From the NCBI GenBank assembly GCA_007118135.1, contig SKSE01000023.1, positions 1-41,835 on the forward strand: a stretch of DNA of 41,835 bases, read 5' to 3'. The stretch's first letter is position 1; the number at the start of each line of letters is the position of its first letter. Below are positions 27,401 through 37,920 of the stretch, piece after piece. The notes below the pieces were generated by a model that worked only from the letters and a program-made list of their open reading frames with translations, searched no databases and was not told where the DNA came from. A program made the translations under genes and the position numbers. The DNA is from Bacteroidales bacterium. Lineage in GTDB: Bacteria > Bacteroidota > Bacteroidia > Bacteroidales > UBA7960.

Positions 27401-29671
27401 TTGATGGAAAACAAAGAGCTGCTTAACCCCGATTCTGAGAATGATAAAAATGAAAACGGGGCAGAGAACCTGAAATCGGAACCCAATGATATGAGTCCGG
27501 AAGCTTCTGAAAAAACAAAAGTTGAAAAAACCAAAGAAAAGCCCCAAAAAGTAAAAAGTGCCGTTGAATCAGAAAAGGCTGTGGAATCAAAACCTGATGA
27601 AAAGCCACCAATAGAAGAGAGCACAGATAAGACACCTTCAGAATCTGAATCTCTGAAAAAAGAGAAGATTGCAGATGTTGAAGGAGAAGATGAAGCTCCG
27701 GTACCGGAAGAGACTGTTGAATCTTCACCTGTTGGCGAAGTTGAAAAATCAGATGCTGATGAAACGGTTGAACAAGAGCCCGATATAAAAGAAGTAGCTG
27801 ATGATAAGAAGAAATCCACAAAAAAATCATCCAAATCTGAAGTAAAAGAAAAAGAAAAGCCAAAGGTTGAGAAAGAAACTCAGACGGTAGAAGAAGATGC
27901 TGAAGATGAAGATGATGAAGGCGATGAGGATCTTTCCGAAAAATATAAAACACTTTCCAAGGAAGAACTGGTTGAAGCACTGGAAGCACTGGTGCAACAT
28001 GATGATATAAACTATATCCGAAATCATATTGGTCTGATAAAAGTTGCATTTCGCAATCATCTCAAAGAACAGAGCCTGACTGACTATGAAAAGAACATCT
28101 CAAAAGCTGAAGCTGATTCTGACTCTGGTTCTGAAGATTTACCCGAAGTAATTGATGAACTCGTTGTACGTTTTGATAAGGCATTTGGCATTTACAAACA
28201 GAAAAAATCTGTTTATGATCAGGCCCTTGAAAAACAAAAGCATGATAACCTTAAGGAAAAAGAAGCCATCCTTGAAGAATTGAGGCAGCTAATTGAATCA
28301 GAAGAAGAGCTTAAAAAAACTTACGATGTTTTTAAAGAACTTCAGGAAAAATGGCGTGAGATAGGCCCTGTGCCGCAATCAGCAAATAATACACTCTGGA
28401 ATAATTATCATTTTCTTGTAGAAAAATTCTTCGACAAGGTAAAGATTAACAAGGAACTCAGAGATTTGGATCTGAAAAAGAACCTTGAAGCAAAGACTGA
28501 ACTTTGCGAAAAGGCTGAAGAGTTATTGCTGGAAACATCTGTTAACAAATCCTTCCAGAAGCTGCAAAAATTGCATGAAGCCTGGAAAGAAACCGGTCCT
28601 GTACCCAAAGATAAGAAGGATGAGATATGGGATCGCTTTAAAGCTGCCAGTGATGCACTCAATGAGCATAGACAAAAATTCTATGATGAGCTTAGAGAAG
28701 AGCAGAATAAAAATTATGCCGCCAAGGTGGTTCTATGTGACAAAGCTGAACAACTAATTGAAGAAACCCCTAAATCCCCCAAAGAGTGGCAGGTTAATAC
28801 TGATAAAATCAATGAACTGTTTAAAGTATGGAAAACCATCGGGTTTGCTCCCAAAAAAGTAAATGATGAAGTTTGGGTAAGATTCAGGACAGCACTCGAT
28901 TCATTCTTTAAACGCAAAAAAGAATTCTTTGTCAAATATAAAGATGAACAATCTGAAAATTATAACCAGAAGGTGAATCTTTGTTTGCAGGCAGAGGCTC
29001 TTAAAGATAGTGAAGACTGGAAAAGAACTACAGATGAGCTTATTGCATTGCAGCAGGAATGGAAAAAGATAGGCCCTGTGCCACGTAAATTTTCTGATAA
29101 GATTTGGAAAAGATTCAGGTCTGCTTGCGATGAATTTTTCAATCGCAAGTCAGAATACTTTTCTAATATTGGTGAAAAACAGGATGAGAATTATCGGAAG
29201 AAGAAAGAGCTTATTGAGAAAATCAGAACCCATACATATTCTAAGGACAATACCGAGAATCTTAATGTACTTAAGGAGTTTCAGCGGGAATGGATGGATA
29301 TCGGACATGTTCCTATCAAGCAAAAAGATGCTATTCAAAATGAATTCAGAAAAACTATAAATGAACAGTTTGATAAGCTTAATATCAGCAGAAAGGTAAA
29401 ATCTACCATAGGTTTTAAGAATAAGATTGAAAACCTGAAAAATTCTCCCAATGCCAATAGTATTATTAACAAAGAAAGGGCATTTTTGCTAAATAAAATC
29501 AATGCGCTGCAGAATGATATCAAGCTATGGGAAAACAATATTGGCTTCTTCGCTTCATCCAAGAAAGCGGATGTACTAAAATCAGAATTTGAGAGTAAGA
29601 TTGAAAAAGCTAAAACTGATATTGCAATACTGGAAGAAAAACTAAAGATTTTGTATGAATCGCAATCTTGA
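27401..29671 (+). CDS. DUF349 repeat protein with long acidic/charged N-terminal region
   Basis: About five units of the W+[K/R]xxGPVP...[I/L]WxRF type (EKWREIGPVPQSANNTLWNNYHF; EAWKETGPVPKDKKDEIWDRF; KVWKTIGFAPKKVNDEVWVRF; QEWKKIGPVPRKFSDKIWKRF; REWMDIGHVPIKQKDAIQNEF); first ~185 aa rich in E/K/S/P. Confidence 0.94.
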   Translation: MMENKELLNPDSENDKNENGAENLKSEPNDMSPEASEKTKVEKTKEKPQKVKSAVESEKAVESKPDEKPPIEESTDKTPSESESLKKEKIADVEGEDEAPVPEETVESSPVGEVEKSDADETVEQEPDIKEVADDKKKSTKKSSKSEVKEKEKPKVEKETQTVEEDAEDEDDEGDEDLSEKYKTLSKEELVEALEALVQHDDINYIRNHIGLIKVAFRNHLKEQSLTDYEKNISKAEADSDSGSEDLPEVIDELVVRFDKAFGIYKQKKSVYDQALEKQKHDNLKEKEAILEELRQLIESEEELKKTYDVFKELQEKWREIGPVPQSANNTLWNNYHFLVEKFFDKVKINKELRDLDLKKNLEAKTELCEKAEELLLETSVNKSFQKLQKLHEAWKETGPVPKDKKDEIWDRFKAASDALNEHRQKFYDELREEQNKNYAAKVVLCDKAEQLIEETPKSPKEWQVNTDKINELFKVWKTIGFAPKKVNDEVWVRFRTALDSFFKRKKEFFVKYKDEQSENYNQKVNLCLQAEALKDSEDWKRTTDELIALQQEWKKIGPVPRKFSDKIWKRFRSACDEFFNRKSEYFSNIGEKQDENYRKKKELIEKIRTHTYSKDNTENLNVLKEFQREWMDIGHVPIKQKDAIQNEFRKTINEQFDKLNISRKVKSTIGFKNKIENLKNSPNANSIINKERAFLLNKINALQNDIKLWENNIGFFASSKKADVLKSEFESKIEKAKTDIAILEEKLKILYESQS

Positions 29672-29730
29672 TTGCAATAATTCCTGTGAGTTGAAGTTTT
29701 ATCAGAAATAACTTTTAAGAAAATACTTAT

Positions 29731-30366
29731 ATGAAAAGATACATTCTAATTGTCGTTCTGATACTTTCTGTGCAGTCTTTAAGTGCCCAGTTTTCATTGG
29801 GAATAAGAGGCGGATTGAATTTTACTTCCCTTCCTGTAAAGACTTATGAGCTTGAAAACTCAAGCATTGAGGCCCTGCCGGATTCCTACACCGGCTTTCA
29901 TTTAGGTTTGATTACACAGGCCAAATTTTCGGGTTTTTTTATTCAACCCGAATTTCTTTTTGTGTCATCAGGAAGCCAATTCCGTTACGAACATCCCGAT
30001 CAGGAACGTGATGTTTTTTTTACACAAAGGTTTTCCAAAATTGATGTTCCCGTATTGTTTGGCTTGAGAGGAGGACCTCTACGCCTTGGGCTGGGGCCTG
30101 TTGCTTCTTATTTTCTGGATAACTCGTCTAATCTTACCGAATCGGAGTTTTATGCCGGTGACAGCAGCTTTTCTGATAAATTTAATGAATTAACCTATGG
30201 TTATCAGGTTGGTGTGGGTTTAGACATTGGTAATATTGTTCTCGACCTTAAATATGAAGGTAGCCTGAGCAATTACAGCGAAGAAGTTTCCATAGGTGGT
30301 TCAACATTTAAATTTGACACCCGGCCACGACAGATAGTTTTCAGTATCGGATTATTATTTTTCTGA
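29731..30366 (+). CDS. PorT-like outer membrane beta-barrel protein
   Basis: Signal peptide ending SLSAQFSLGIRGGLNFTSL; alternating strands; terminal RPRQIVFSIGLLFF. Confidence 0.87.
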   Translation: MKRYILIVVLILSVQSLSAQFSLGIRGGLNFTSLPVKTYELENSSIEALPDSYTGFHLGLITQAKFSGFFIQPEFLFVSSGSQFRYEHPDQERDVFFTQRFSKIDVPVLFGLRGGPLRLGLGPVASYFLDNSSNLTESEFYAGDSSFSDKFNELTYGYQVGVGLDIGNIVLDLKYEGSLSNYSEEVSIGGSTFKFDTRPRQIVFSIGLLFF

Positions 30367-30393
30367 AAACATTTTATGTAAAGAATAAAAATT

Positions 30394-30421
30394 AAGCTTG
30401 CCTGAAGGCAGGCTTTTTTTA
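30394..30421. terminator. Rho-independent terminator GCTTGCC-TGAA-GGCAGGC-TTTTTTT
   Basis: 7-bp stem (30396-30402 / 30407-30413), T7 tract; between convergent genes and touching the minus-strand stop codon. Confidence 0.88.
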
Positions 30422-31729
30422 TCGGAAGGTGATTGCTTTTACCGGTGAAACCTTTGCTATTAAATAGCTGGGTATAATAAGCATGGCCATGCAAATAGCG
30501 AAAGTTCCAAGGTTGATGACAAGAATATACAAAAAATCAAAATTGATAGGAACCACATCAACAAAATAGGACTCCTGCGATAATTTTATTATACCAAATT
30601 TCTGCTGAATGAGAGCAAGACCTATCCCTAGTAAATTGCCAAGCAATAACCCGCGAATGATAAGAAATCCTGCATGATAAAGAAATATTTTTCGCACCAG
30701 TTTATTATCAGAACCAATGGCTTTTAAAATACCAATAAGATTGGTTTTCTCCAGCACAGAAATCAGCAATGTGGTAATCATGTTGATACCTGCCACAAGT
30801 ATCATGATAATTATGATTACGTAAACATTCATATCCAGCAATGCCAGCCAGTCGAATATTTGGGGATAAACCTGACGGATGGTCCTGGATGTAAGTGTAT
30901 AGGGTATGTTGTCCATTACCACTTCATTCATTCTATCCATCTGGCGGTAATTGTCAATGAGCACCTCAAAACCTCCTACCTGGTCCGGTGTCCAGTCATT
31001 GAGTCTTTGCAAATGACCGATGTCGCCAAGAATGAAGATTCTATCAAGCTCTTCAAGCCCTGTTTCATAAATACCTGCCACAGTGAATCGTCGTACCCGG
31101 GGTGGGTCCTGAATAAAATATACAAAAACATTATCATCAAGGTTGAGTTGCAAAAGTCTGGAGATGTATTCAGAAATGATAATCTGGTCGCTTCTGGCTG
31201 TATCGGTGATATTGAGTATGCTGCCTTGTTTTAGCCTTTCCCGGAAGAAATCCCAGTGAAAGTCATTCCCTATACCTTTGAATATAACTCCATGTATTTC
31301 ATCATCAGTTTTAATGATACCGGGCTTGGTACCAAAAACCTGAATATGTTTAATTCCTTCTTCATTTATTAAATCAGGGTAAAAGTCCTGTAACTTACTT
31401 ATGGGTCTTGCTTCATAGGATATATTATAATCAAAATTTGTAATCTGGATATGAGAGCCAAAACCGATTACCTTGCTGCGTATCTCATCCTGAAATCCTG
31501 TAACCACAGATACAGCAATGATCATAACAGCCAGTCCCAATGAAATGGAAAGTATGGCAATAGTCTTTACCAGGCCAGTAAGTTTGGGCTTTTCTGCCCC
31601 CATTTTTCGGGCTATGAAGAAGGGTAAATTCAAAATAAGGTTATTTTTTCCATTTTTCTGAAATGCAAAAATATAACTTTTATTTCCATCTGTAGCCGTG
31701 ATGTGTGAATTCCTAAGAATTGTTAACAC
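30419..31729 (-). CDS. LolC/LolE-type lipoprotein-releasing ABC transporter permease (FtsX superfamily)
   Basis: FFIARKMG, ILSISLGLAVMIIAVSVVTGFQDEIRSKVIGFGSHI, C-terminal FtsX TM domain ending PSYLIAKVSPVKAITFR; actual start may be TTG at 31633. Confidence 0.92.
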   Translation of the reverse strand: MLTILRNSHITATDGNKSYIFAFQKNGKNNLILNLPFFIARKMGAEKPKLTGLVKTIAILSISLGLAVMIIAVSVVTGFQDEIRSKVIGFGSHIQITNFDYNISYEARPISKLQDFYPDLINEEGIKHIQVFGTKPGIIKTDDEIHGVIFKGIGNDFHWDFFRERLKQGSILNITDTARSDQIIISEYISRLLQLNLDDNVFVYFIQDPPRVRRFTVAGIYETGLEELDRIFILGDIGHLQRLNDWTPDQVGGFEVLIDNYRQMDRMNEVVMDNIPYTLTSRTIRQVYPQIFDWLALLDMNVYVIIIIMILVAGINMITTLLISVLEKTNLIGILKAIGSDNKLVRKIFLYHAGFLIIRGLLLGNLLGIGLALIQQKFGIIKLSQESYFVDVVPINFDFLYILVINLGTFAICMAMLIIPSYLIAKVSPVKAITFR

Positions 31730-31854
31730 TCAAAATTGGGATTTATGCAAAAAGCATGGATTCCCTAATAAGTATTAAATGATTTGACTTTGGCCGTGGT
31801 TTTGGCTATATTCGATAACTGATTGTACACTTCTTATATAAAAATCATACATAT

Positions 31855-32925
31855 ATGGACAAGAACTTATTAAACAAACTGATGGAAGTTAAGGAATACC
31901 CATGTGTTTCCATATTGCTTCCAACGCATCGCACCGCACCGGAAAATCAGAAAAATGCAATCCGATTGAAGAAACTGGTCCGACAGGCAACAGAAATGCT
32001 TGAGAGCGAATTAGGTAAACGAGAGTCTAAAGGATTGTCAGAAAAAATCGGAAAACTTGCAGCTAAGGTTGATATCAGTCGCACACTCGATGGTCTTGCA
32101 CTTTTTGTTAATAAGGATATGGAGCAAATGGTTGATATCCCTTTCAGAGTTAAGGAAAGGGTTATTATTGACAAAACTTTTGCCACACGAGATCTCATTA
32201 AAAGTGTAAACAGGGGTACCAGTTATTTTGTGCTTGATTTGAGCCTTCACCGGGCACGTTTGATTTCATGTTTCAGGGATGAGGCTAATGAGATTACCCA
32301 AAATGGGTTTCCCATGCAAAGTGAATTTGAAATGCTTGAATTGAATCCCACCGATTTTTCAAGAGAAAAGAGAAAACAGATCAAAGAGTTCTTTAATCGT
32401 GTTGATAAAGCTTTTCTGTCAAATTATCATTTTGGCGATACCAAGCTTGTAATTGCCGGTGTGCAGAAAAACTTATCGCTTTACCGTGAGGCTGCTGATT
32501 CGAAAGATATTATCTATGAACAACTGGAAGGAAATTACGAAGCTACTTCGGTACATGATCTGGGTAAAAAAGCATGGGAGTTGGTCAGGGAAAAAAACAA
32601 AAAAGAAAGACATACCGCATTAAATGAAATTCAGAATGCCATAAGTGTCCAAAAACTTGCCTCGGGCATTGCTGAGGTATGGCGATTTGCCAGTGAAGGC
32701 AGGGTAAAAATGCTGCTTGTTGAAGAAGACTACCAGATCAGTGCAGTACCCGGCCCTGATAATAATATTATTATGGATATAGGTGGATTTCCTGAAAAGG
32801 ATATCATGCCCGATGCCGTTGATGAAGTTGCCGAAATAGTTGTTGACAAAGGCGGAAAGGTTATTTTTGTTGACAACGGCACCCTGGGCAATTATCATAA
32901 AATAGCTGCTATACTCAGATACTGA
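31855..32925 (+). CDS. Bacterial archaeo-eukaryotic release factor family 3 (baeRF3)-like protein
   Basis: 356 aa; CVSILLPTHRTAPENQKNAIRLKKLVRQA...DGLALFVN...; C-terminal GGKVIFVDNGTLGNYHKIAAILRY. Confidence 0.82.
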   Translation: MDKNLLNKLMEVKEYPCVSILLPTHRTAPENQKNAIRLKKLVRQATEMLESELGKRESKGLSEKIGKLAAKVDISRTLDGLALFVNKDMEQMVDIPFRVKERVIIDKTFATRDLIKSVNRGTSYFVLDLSLHRARLISCFRDEANEITQNGFPMQSEFEMLELNPTDFSREKRKQIKEFFNRVDKAFLSNYHFGDTKLVIAGVQKNLSLYREAADSKDIIYEQLEGNYEATSVHDLGKKAWELVREKNKKERHTALNEIQNAISVQKLASGIAEVWRFASEGRVKMLLVEEDYQISAVPGPDNNIIMDIGGFPEKDIMPDAVDEVAEIVVDKGGKVIFVDNGTLGNYHKIAAILRY

Positions 32926-32950
32926 AAATAACTTTCAAACCTGAATTTTC

Positions 32951-35545
32951 TTAAATGTTTTCGAAGGTAAGCTCATCATCTCTGACTTCGATGCGGATGT
33001 TTGAATCTCGTGTGATCTTTCCTGCAAGAATTTCTTTAGAAAGTCGGTTAAGGATATATTTCTGGATGGCTCTTTTTAAAGGTCGCGCTCCGTATTGTGG
33101 GTCGAAGCCGGCCTGTGCCACCCAGTTTATGGCTGAGTCGCTAAGTTCCAGATGTATACCACTTTCAGAAAGCATATCTTTAACCTGGTTGATTTGTATT
33201 TTTACGACATCGCGAATTTCATCGAAATCGAGCGGTTTGAACATAATGATCTCATCAACCCGGTTCAGAAATTCGGGTCTTATGGTTCTTTTGAGCAAAG
33301 TGGTAACGTCCAGTCGTGTTTTTTCCAGTATCTCATCATGATTACTTTCAGTCATTTTTTCAAAATTCTCCTGAATGAGTGATGACCCCATATTGGATGT
33401 CATGATGATAATAGTATTTTTGAAATCGGCGGTGCGGCCTTTATTGTCAGTAAGACGCCCTTCATCAAGCACCTGCAGAAGGATATTAAAAACATCGGGA
33501 TGCGCTTTTTCAATTTCATCGAGCAGAATTACTGAATAAGGTTTTCTTCTAACTGCTTCGGTCAACTGTCCGCTTTCTTCGTATCCAACATATCCCGGGG
33601 GAGCGCCAATGAGCCGGCTTACGGTATGACGTTCCTGGTATTCTGACATATCGATGCGTACCATAGCGTTTTCATCATTAAAAAGAAACTCTGCAAGGGC
33701 TCTTGCCAATTCAGTTTTTCCCACGCCTGTGGTTCCAAGGAAAATAAAAGACCCGATGGGTTTTTTATGGTCCTGCAATCCGGCACGACTTCTTCTGATG
33801 GCGTCTGAAACAGCTTCAATGGCTTCCTGCTGACCTACCACCCGTTTGTGCAGTTCATCCTCCAGTTTCAGGAGTTTTTCTCTTTCACTTTGCAGCATGC
33901 GGCTTACAGGTATGCCTGTCCAGCGCGATACTATATCAGCAATGTCCTCAGCGGCTACTTCTTCTTTAATAAGTGCTTTTGATGACTGCATTTGATTAAG
34001 CTTCTGATTGAGGCTTTCAAGTTCACTTTCAGCAGTTTTAATATGACCGTATCTTATTTCTGCCACTTTACCGAAATCTCCGTTTCTTTCTGCCTGATCT
34101 GCTTCAAATTTCAACTGCTCAATTGCTTTCTTTTGTTTCTGTATTCCATCCACAACTTCCTTTTCACTTTCCCAGCGTGCTTTGAGAAGATTTTTTTCTT
34201 CGTATAGATTTGCAAGGATTTCAGTGAGTTCTTTGAGTTTTTGCTCATCTTTTTCACGCTTGATGGCTTCTTTCTCAATTTCCAGTTGTCTGATTCTTCT
34301 TTCAGTTTCATCCAGTTCTTCGGGTACTGAGTTCATTTCGAGCCTGAGTTTTGATGCTGCTTCATCAATGAGGTCAATGGCCTTATCGGGCAGGAAACGA
34401 TCAGAAATATAGCGCTGCGACAAATCAACAGCGGCTACAATAGCTTCATCCTTTATACGCACCTGGTGGTGGGTTTCATATCGTTCTTTAAGACCGCGAA
34501 GAATAGAAATGGCATCTGTGCGGTCAGGTTCGTCAACCATTACGGTTTGGAAACGGCGTTCAAGTGCTTTGTCTTTTTCAAAATATCGCTGATACTCTTT
34601 AAGGGTGGTGGCACCAATGGCTCTCAGTTCACCGCGCGCAAGGGCGGGTTTCAGAATATTGGCTGCATCCATGGCACCTTCACCGCTCCCACCGGCTCCA
34701 ACGAGCGTATGAATTTCGTCAATAAACAATACAACTTCTCCATCTGAAGAAACAACTTCTTTTATCACAGCCTTAAGACGTTCTTCAAATTCACCTTTGT
34801 ATTTAGCACCGGCAATGAGTGAACCCATATCAAGGCTGAATATTTTCTTTGATTTCAGGTTTTCAGGAACATCGCCATTTATAATACGATGGGCAAGGCC
34901 TTCAGCAATGGCTGTTTTTCCTACTCCTGGTTCACCTATTAGGATGGGGTTGTTTTTGGTTCTGCGTGATAGAATCTGGAGAATCCGGCGGATTTCTTCA
35001 TCGCGGCCAATCACCGGGTCAAGTTTCCCGCTAAGGGCAAACTTATTGAGATCTTTGGCGTATTTTCCTAAGGCATTATATGTCTCCTCAGCTGATTGGC
35101 TATTCACCTTAGAGCCTTTTCGTAGTTCTGTTATAGCTGCTTTGAGATTTTTCTCTGTCAGGCCACTATCCTTCATTAATTGGCCTGTATTATCATTATT
35201 CTTTACAAATGCGAGTACTAAATGTTCAATGGATATAAATTCATCGTCGAATTCCTTTAGCTGTGTATTGGCACTTTGTAAAACCCTGCTTGTTTCCTGC
35301 GAAAGATAAATATTGCCTCCTGTTACCTTTGGATAATTATTTACAATACGATCGAGCACCTGCTGGAAATTCTGCAGATTAACGTTATTCTTTTTGAAGA
35401 GGTATGGAGTTACATTTTCATCCACAGCAAGTATTCCCTTGAGCAGATGACCTGTTTCAACAGCCTGGTTCTGATAGCCCATGGCAATCTCCTGCGCCTT
35501 TTGAAGAGCTTCCTGTGACTTAAGTGTGAAATTATCGAGATTCAT
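32951..35545 (-). CDS. clpB: ATP-dependent chaperone ClpB
   Basis: 864 aa; two AAA+ modules ([37 protein letters not shown]), M-domain, EYRERH-like [48 protein letters not shown]. Confidence 0.98.
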   Translation of the reverse strand: MNLDNFTLKSQEALQKAQEIAMGYQNQAVETGHLLKGILAVDENVTPYLFKKNNVNLQNFQQVLDRIVNNYPKVTGGNIYLSQETSRVLQSANTQLKEFDDEFISIEHLVLAFVKNNDNTGQLMKDSGLTEKNLKAAITELRKGSKVNSQSAEETYNALGKYAKDLNKFALSGKLDPVIGRDEEIRRILQILSRRTKNNPILIGEPGVGKTAIAEGLAHRIINGDVPENLKSKKIFSLDMGSLIAGAKYKGEFEERLKAVIKEVVSSDGEVVLFIDEIHTLVGAGGSGEGAMDAANILKPALARGELRAIGATTLKEYQRYFEKDKALERRFQTVMVDEPDRTDAISILRGLKERYETHHQVRIKDEAIVAAVDLSQRYISDRFLPDKAIDLIDEAASKLRLEMNSVPEELDETERRIRQLEIEKEAIKREKDEQKLKELTEILANLYEEKNLLKARWESEKEVVDGIQKQKKAIEQLKFEADQAERNGDFGKVAEIRYGHIKTAESELESLNQKLNQMQSSKALIKEEVAAEDIADIVSRWTGIPVSRMLQSEREKLLKLEDELHKRVVGQQEAIEAVSDAIRRSRAGLQDHKKPIGSFIFLGTTGVGKTELARALAEFLFNDENAMVRIDMSEYQERHTVSRLIGAPPGYVGYEESGQLTEAVRRKPYSVILLDEIEKAHPDVFNILLQVLDEGRLTDNKGRTADFKNTIIIMTSNMGSSLIQENFEKMTESNHDEILEKTRLDVTTLLKRTIRPEFLNRVDEIIMFKPLDFDEIRDVVKIQINQVKDMLSESGIHLELSDSAINWVAQAGFDPQYGARPLKRAIQKYILNRLSKEILAGKITRDSNIRIEVRDDELTFENI

Positions 35546-35845
35546 GACTTCCTGTTATCTTGATTATATTCTTCTCCTATGTAGAAATGATAGATTTATT
35601 TTCTGATTTAGAAGCATCATAATTTTCTTCAAAGAATAAACCAAGCAGGTATTCAATAAGCTTTAAAGTCATAATGGCACATAATTTTATTAAATGCTGT
35701 CAAATTTTCCTGACCTGTAATAAAAGTTTTGAAAAATGCATTATGTAAAGTGATCTTTTTGTATTATTGCCGATTGTTATTCAGGCTAGGATAAATCTAT
35801 TTTTTATTTTCATTCAGATTTAAACCGTTTTTAAGTAAATCGTAT

Positions 35846-37063
35846 ATGTTGAAACGCATACAATTACATTGGCAAATTCTTATTGCTTTATTATTCAGTA
35901 TTGTTTTTGGAATTACATTACCAGGTTATGTTAAATACGTCAGTTGGACAGGAGATCTCTTTCTTCGTGCGCTGAGTATGATTATTGTGCCATTAATTTT
36001 TTCATCAATTGTTTCAGGAGTAACAGGAATTGGTTCCGGGAAAAACCTTGGGAGAATGACTGCAAAAACTATTGGTTATTATATGATAACCAGTCTTTTT
36101 GCAATAACAACAGGTTTATTGCTGGTAAATCTTATTAAACCCGGTGTTGGTGCCGATTTGGGCTTTAGCAGAGCCGTAGAGGGTTTAGCTGTAACAGGTG
36201 ATACATTTGGGCAAACACTTCTCAGGATTATTCCTACAAATATTATTGAATCTATGGTGCGTGGCGATCTTCCATCTATAATTTTCTTTGCTATTTTCTT
36301 TGGATTTTTTGCCACCCGTGTAGAACCCAAATATGGTGAACCTGTGATTACCTTCTTTAATGCTGTTTTCGGTATTATGATGAAGATTACAATGTTTGTT
36401 ATAAAGTTTACCCCCATCGGCATATTTGGAATTGTTTCTGTTATTATTGCTGAAAATTCAGAAAATCTGGCAACTATATTTGGGCGTATGGGCATCTACA
36501 TGCTTACTGTAATTGCTGCGCTAGCTATTCATGGGATTATTATTCTACCCTTGTTAATGAAAATTCTGGGCAAGGCCAACCCCCTGCAACATGTTAAAAA
36601 TATGTCGGTTCCTTTATTAACGGCTTTCTCTACATCAAGTAGCAGTGCAACCTTGCCATTAACCATTGAGGCTGTTGAGTTCAAGAGTGGTGTTTCCAAT
36701 AAAACAACCAGTTTTGTTTTGCCCCTGGGTGCAACTATAAATATGGATGGAACCGCGCTTTATCAATGTATAGCTGTCCTTTTCATTGCACAGGCTTACG
36801 GAGTTGATTTGTCAATACTGCAACAGCTAATCGTTATGATTACTGCCTTATTGGCTTCCATTGGTGCAGCCGGTATACCTATGGCCGGACTTGTAATCAT
36901 GTCTATAATACTTTCTGCAGTAGGGTTGCCACTCGAAGGTATAGGACTGATACTCGCAGTGGATAGACCACTTGATATGTTACGCACCAGCATTAATGTT
37001 TGGAGTGATAGCTGTGGAGCGGTTATTATAGCAAAAAGTGAAGGGGAGGTGACTAATGTGTAA
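35846..37063 (+). CDS. Dicarboxylate/amino acid:cation (Na+/H+) symporter, GltP/DctA family
   Basis: FLRALSMIIVPLIFSSIVSGVTGIG, STSSSSATLPLTIEAVE, FVLPLGATINMDGTALYQ, DRPLDMLRTSINVWSDSCGAVIIAK. Confidence 0.96.
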   Translation: MLKRIQLHWQILIALLFSIVFGITLPGYVKYVSWTGDLFLRALSMIIVPLIFSSIVSGVTGIGSGKNLGRMTAKTIGYYMITSLFAITTGLLLVNLIKPGVGADLGFSRAVEGLAVTGDTFGQTLLRIIPTNIIESMVRGDLPSIIFFAIFFGFFATRVEPKYGEPVITFFNAVFGIMMKITMFVIKFTPIGIFGIVSVIIAENSENLATIFGRMGIYMLTVIAALAIHGIIILPLLMKILGKANPLQHVKNMSVPLLTAFSTSSSSATLPLTIEAVEFKSGVSNKTTSFVLPLGATINMDGTALYQCIAVLFIAQAYGVDLSILQQLIVMITALLASIGAAGIPMAGLVIMSIILSAVGLPLEGIGLILAVDRPLDMLRTSINVWSDSCGAVIIAKSEGEVTNV

Positions 37064-37120
37064 GAATTGTTGATATTTTTTTTGTAAAAGTTATTAACAA
37101 TCCGAAAAAAGTAAATAAAA

Positions 37121-37150
37121 AAAGCAGGTTTCTCTAAAAAAACCTGCTTT
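37121..37150. terminator. Bidirectional terminator AAAGCAGGTTT-N8-AAACCTGCTTT
   Basis: Perfect 11-bp stem, A-tract and T-rich flanks, between convergent genes. Confidence 0.88.
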
Positions 37151-37170
37151 TCTTATTTATAGGTTATTTC

Positions 37171-37761
37171 TTATCTTGTGAAAGTTGCAGTACCAACAAT
37201 TTCATCACCAAAATAATTCATAGTGTAGTTAAGTTGAAGAATCTTATGAGCAGCACCATCGTAAGAGCCGGTTGCCTGAATGGTTACATTGTTGTTAAAA
37301 TAGTTTTGTGCGGGAATAGTAATTACAGAACCATTGATAACAGCATTAATTATAATATCGTCAAAGAACAACTCATTAAAACGAATTTCATTAAATTCTG
37401 GTCCTCTTACAACATTAATAGGATATGGTCCGAAAGTACCTGTATTGTCTACTTCTGTAGCTGCGTAATTTCCTGTGAGCTTGTCGGCTCTGACATATAC
37501 ATTTCTTTGGTCGGATTCGCCTTCAACGGTATATGAAGCAATATAATGGTCAACAAGTTCATTGTTCCATGCGGGGTTCCAGAGTACGTTAACATCTTCA
37601 AGTTTAGCTCCGTCAACAGTAACGCCAGCTTTAGGGTCAAAATCATCTCCCAGATCAATAGTTGCATCTCCGGGAACAGTAAGTGTAACTTCAGTTTCGC
37701 AAGCTGTAAAAATAAAAGCACCTAACACCAGTGCTGCTGTAAATTTTAACAAGTTTTTCAT
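37171..37761 (-). CDS. Predicted secreted lipoprotein with Ig-like (DUF5011/DUF5012-type) beta domain
   Basis: Lipobox FIFTACET; GDATIDLGDDFDPKAGVTVDGAK...; beta-rich C-terminal region. Confidence 0.72.
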   Translation of the reverse strand: MKNLLKFTAALVLGAFIFTACETEVTLTVPGDATIDLGDDFDPKAGVTVDGAKLEDVNVLWNPAWNNELVDHYIASYTVEGESDQRNVYVRADKLTGNYAATEVDNTGTFGPYPINVVRGPEFNEIRFNELFFDDIIINAVINGSVITIPAQNYFNNNVTIQATGSYDGAAHKILQLNYTMNYFGDEIVGTATFTR

Positions 37762-37873
37762 AATTTCAGGGGTTTGTTAATAATAAAATTGATTTAATTG
37801 TTGTTTTTATTGTGAATGCAAAATTAAAGGTTTTTTCATTACATCGATTTATTTTACCTGTTTGGAAAAAGAG

Positions 37874-37881
37874 TATCTTTG
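37874..37881 (+). promoter_or_regulatory. Putative -7 box TATCTTTG
   Basis: Matches TAnnTTTG, 40 nt upstream of ATG 37921. Confidence 0.5.
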
Positions 37882-37920
37882 CACCGAGTAAATTTGATTC
37901 TAACAAAAAACAAACCAACT

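Noticed and set aside
27379-28049. Long minus-strand ORFs (151 aa and 208 aa) opposite the DUF349 gene
   Set aside because: Antisense artefacts of the biased GAA/AAA/TCA-rich codons of the charged N-terminus; compositionally simple products (S/F-rich, L/H/Q-rich) with no recognisable domain.
34797-35309. 170-aa plus-strand ORF inside clpB
   Set aside because: Antisense shadow of conserved ClpB codons.
37879-37920. Upstream TTG start (MHRVNLILTKNKPT) for the small lipoprotein
   Set aside because: TTG lies in the putative -7 box TATCTTTG; a proper lipoprotein signal peptide starts at ATG 37921.
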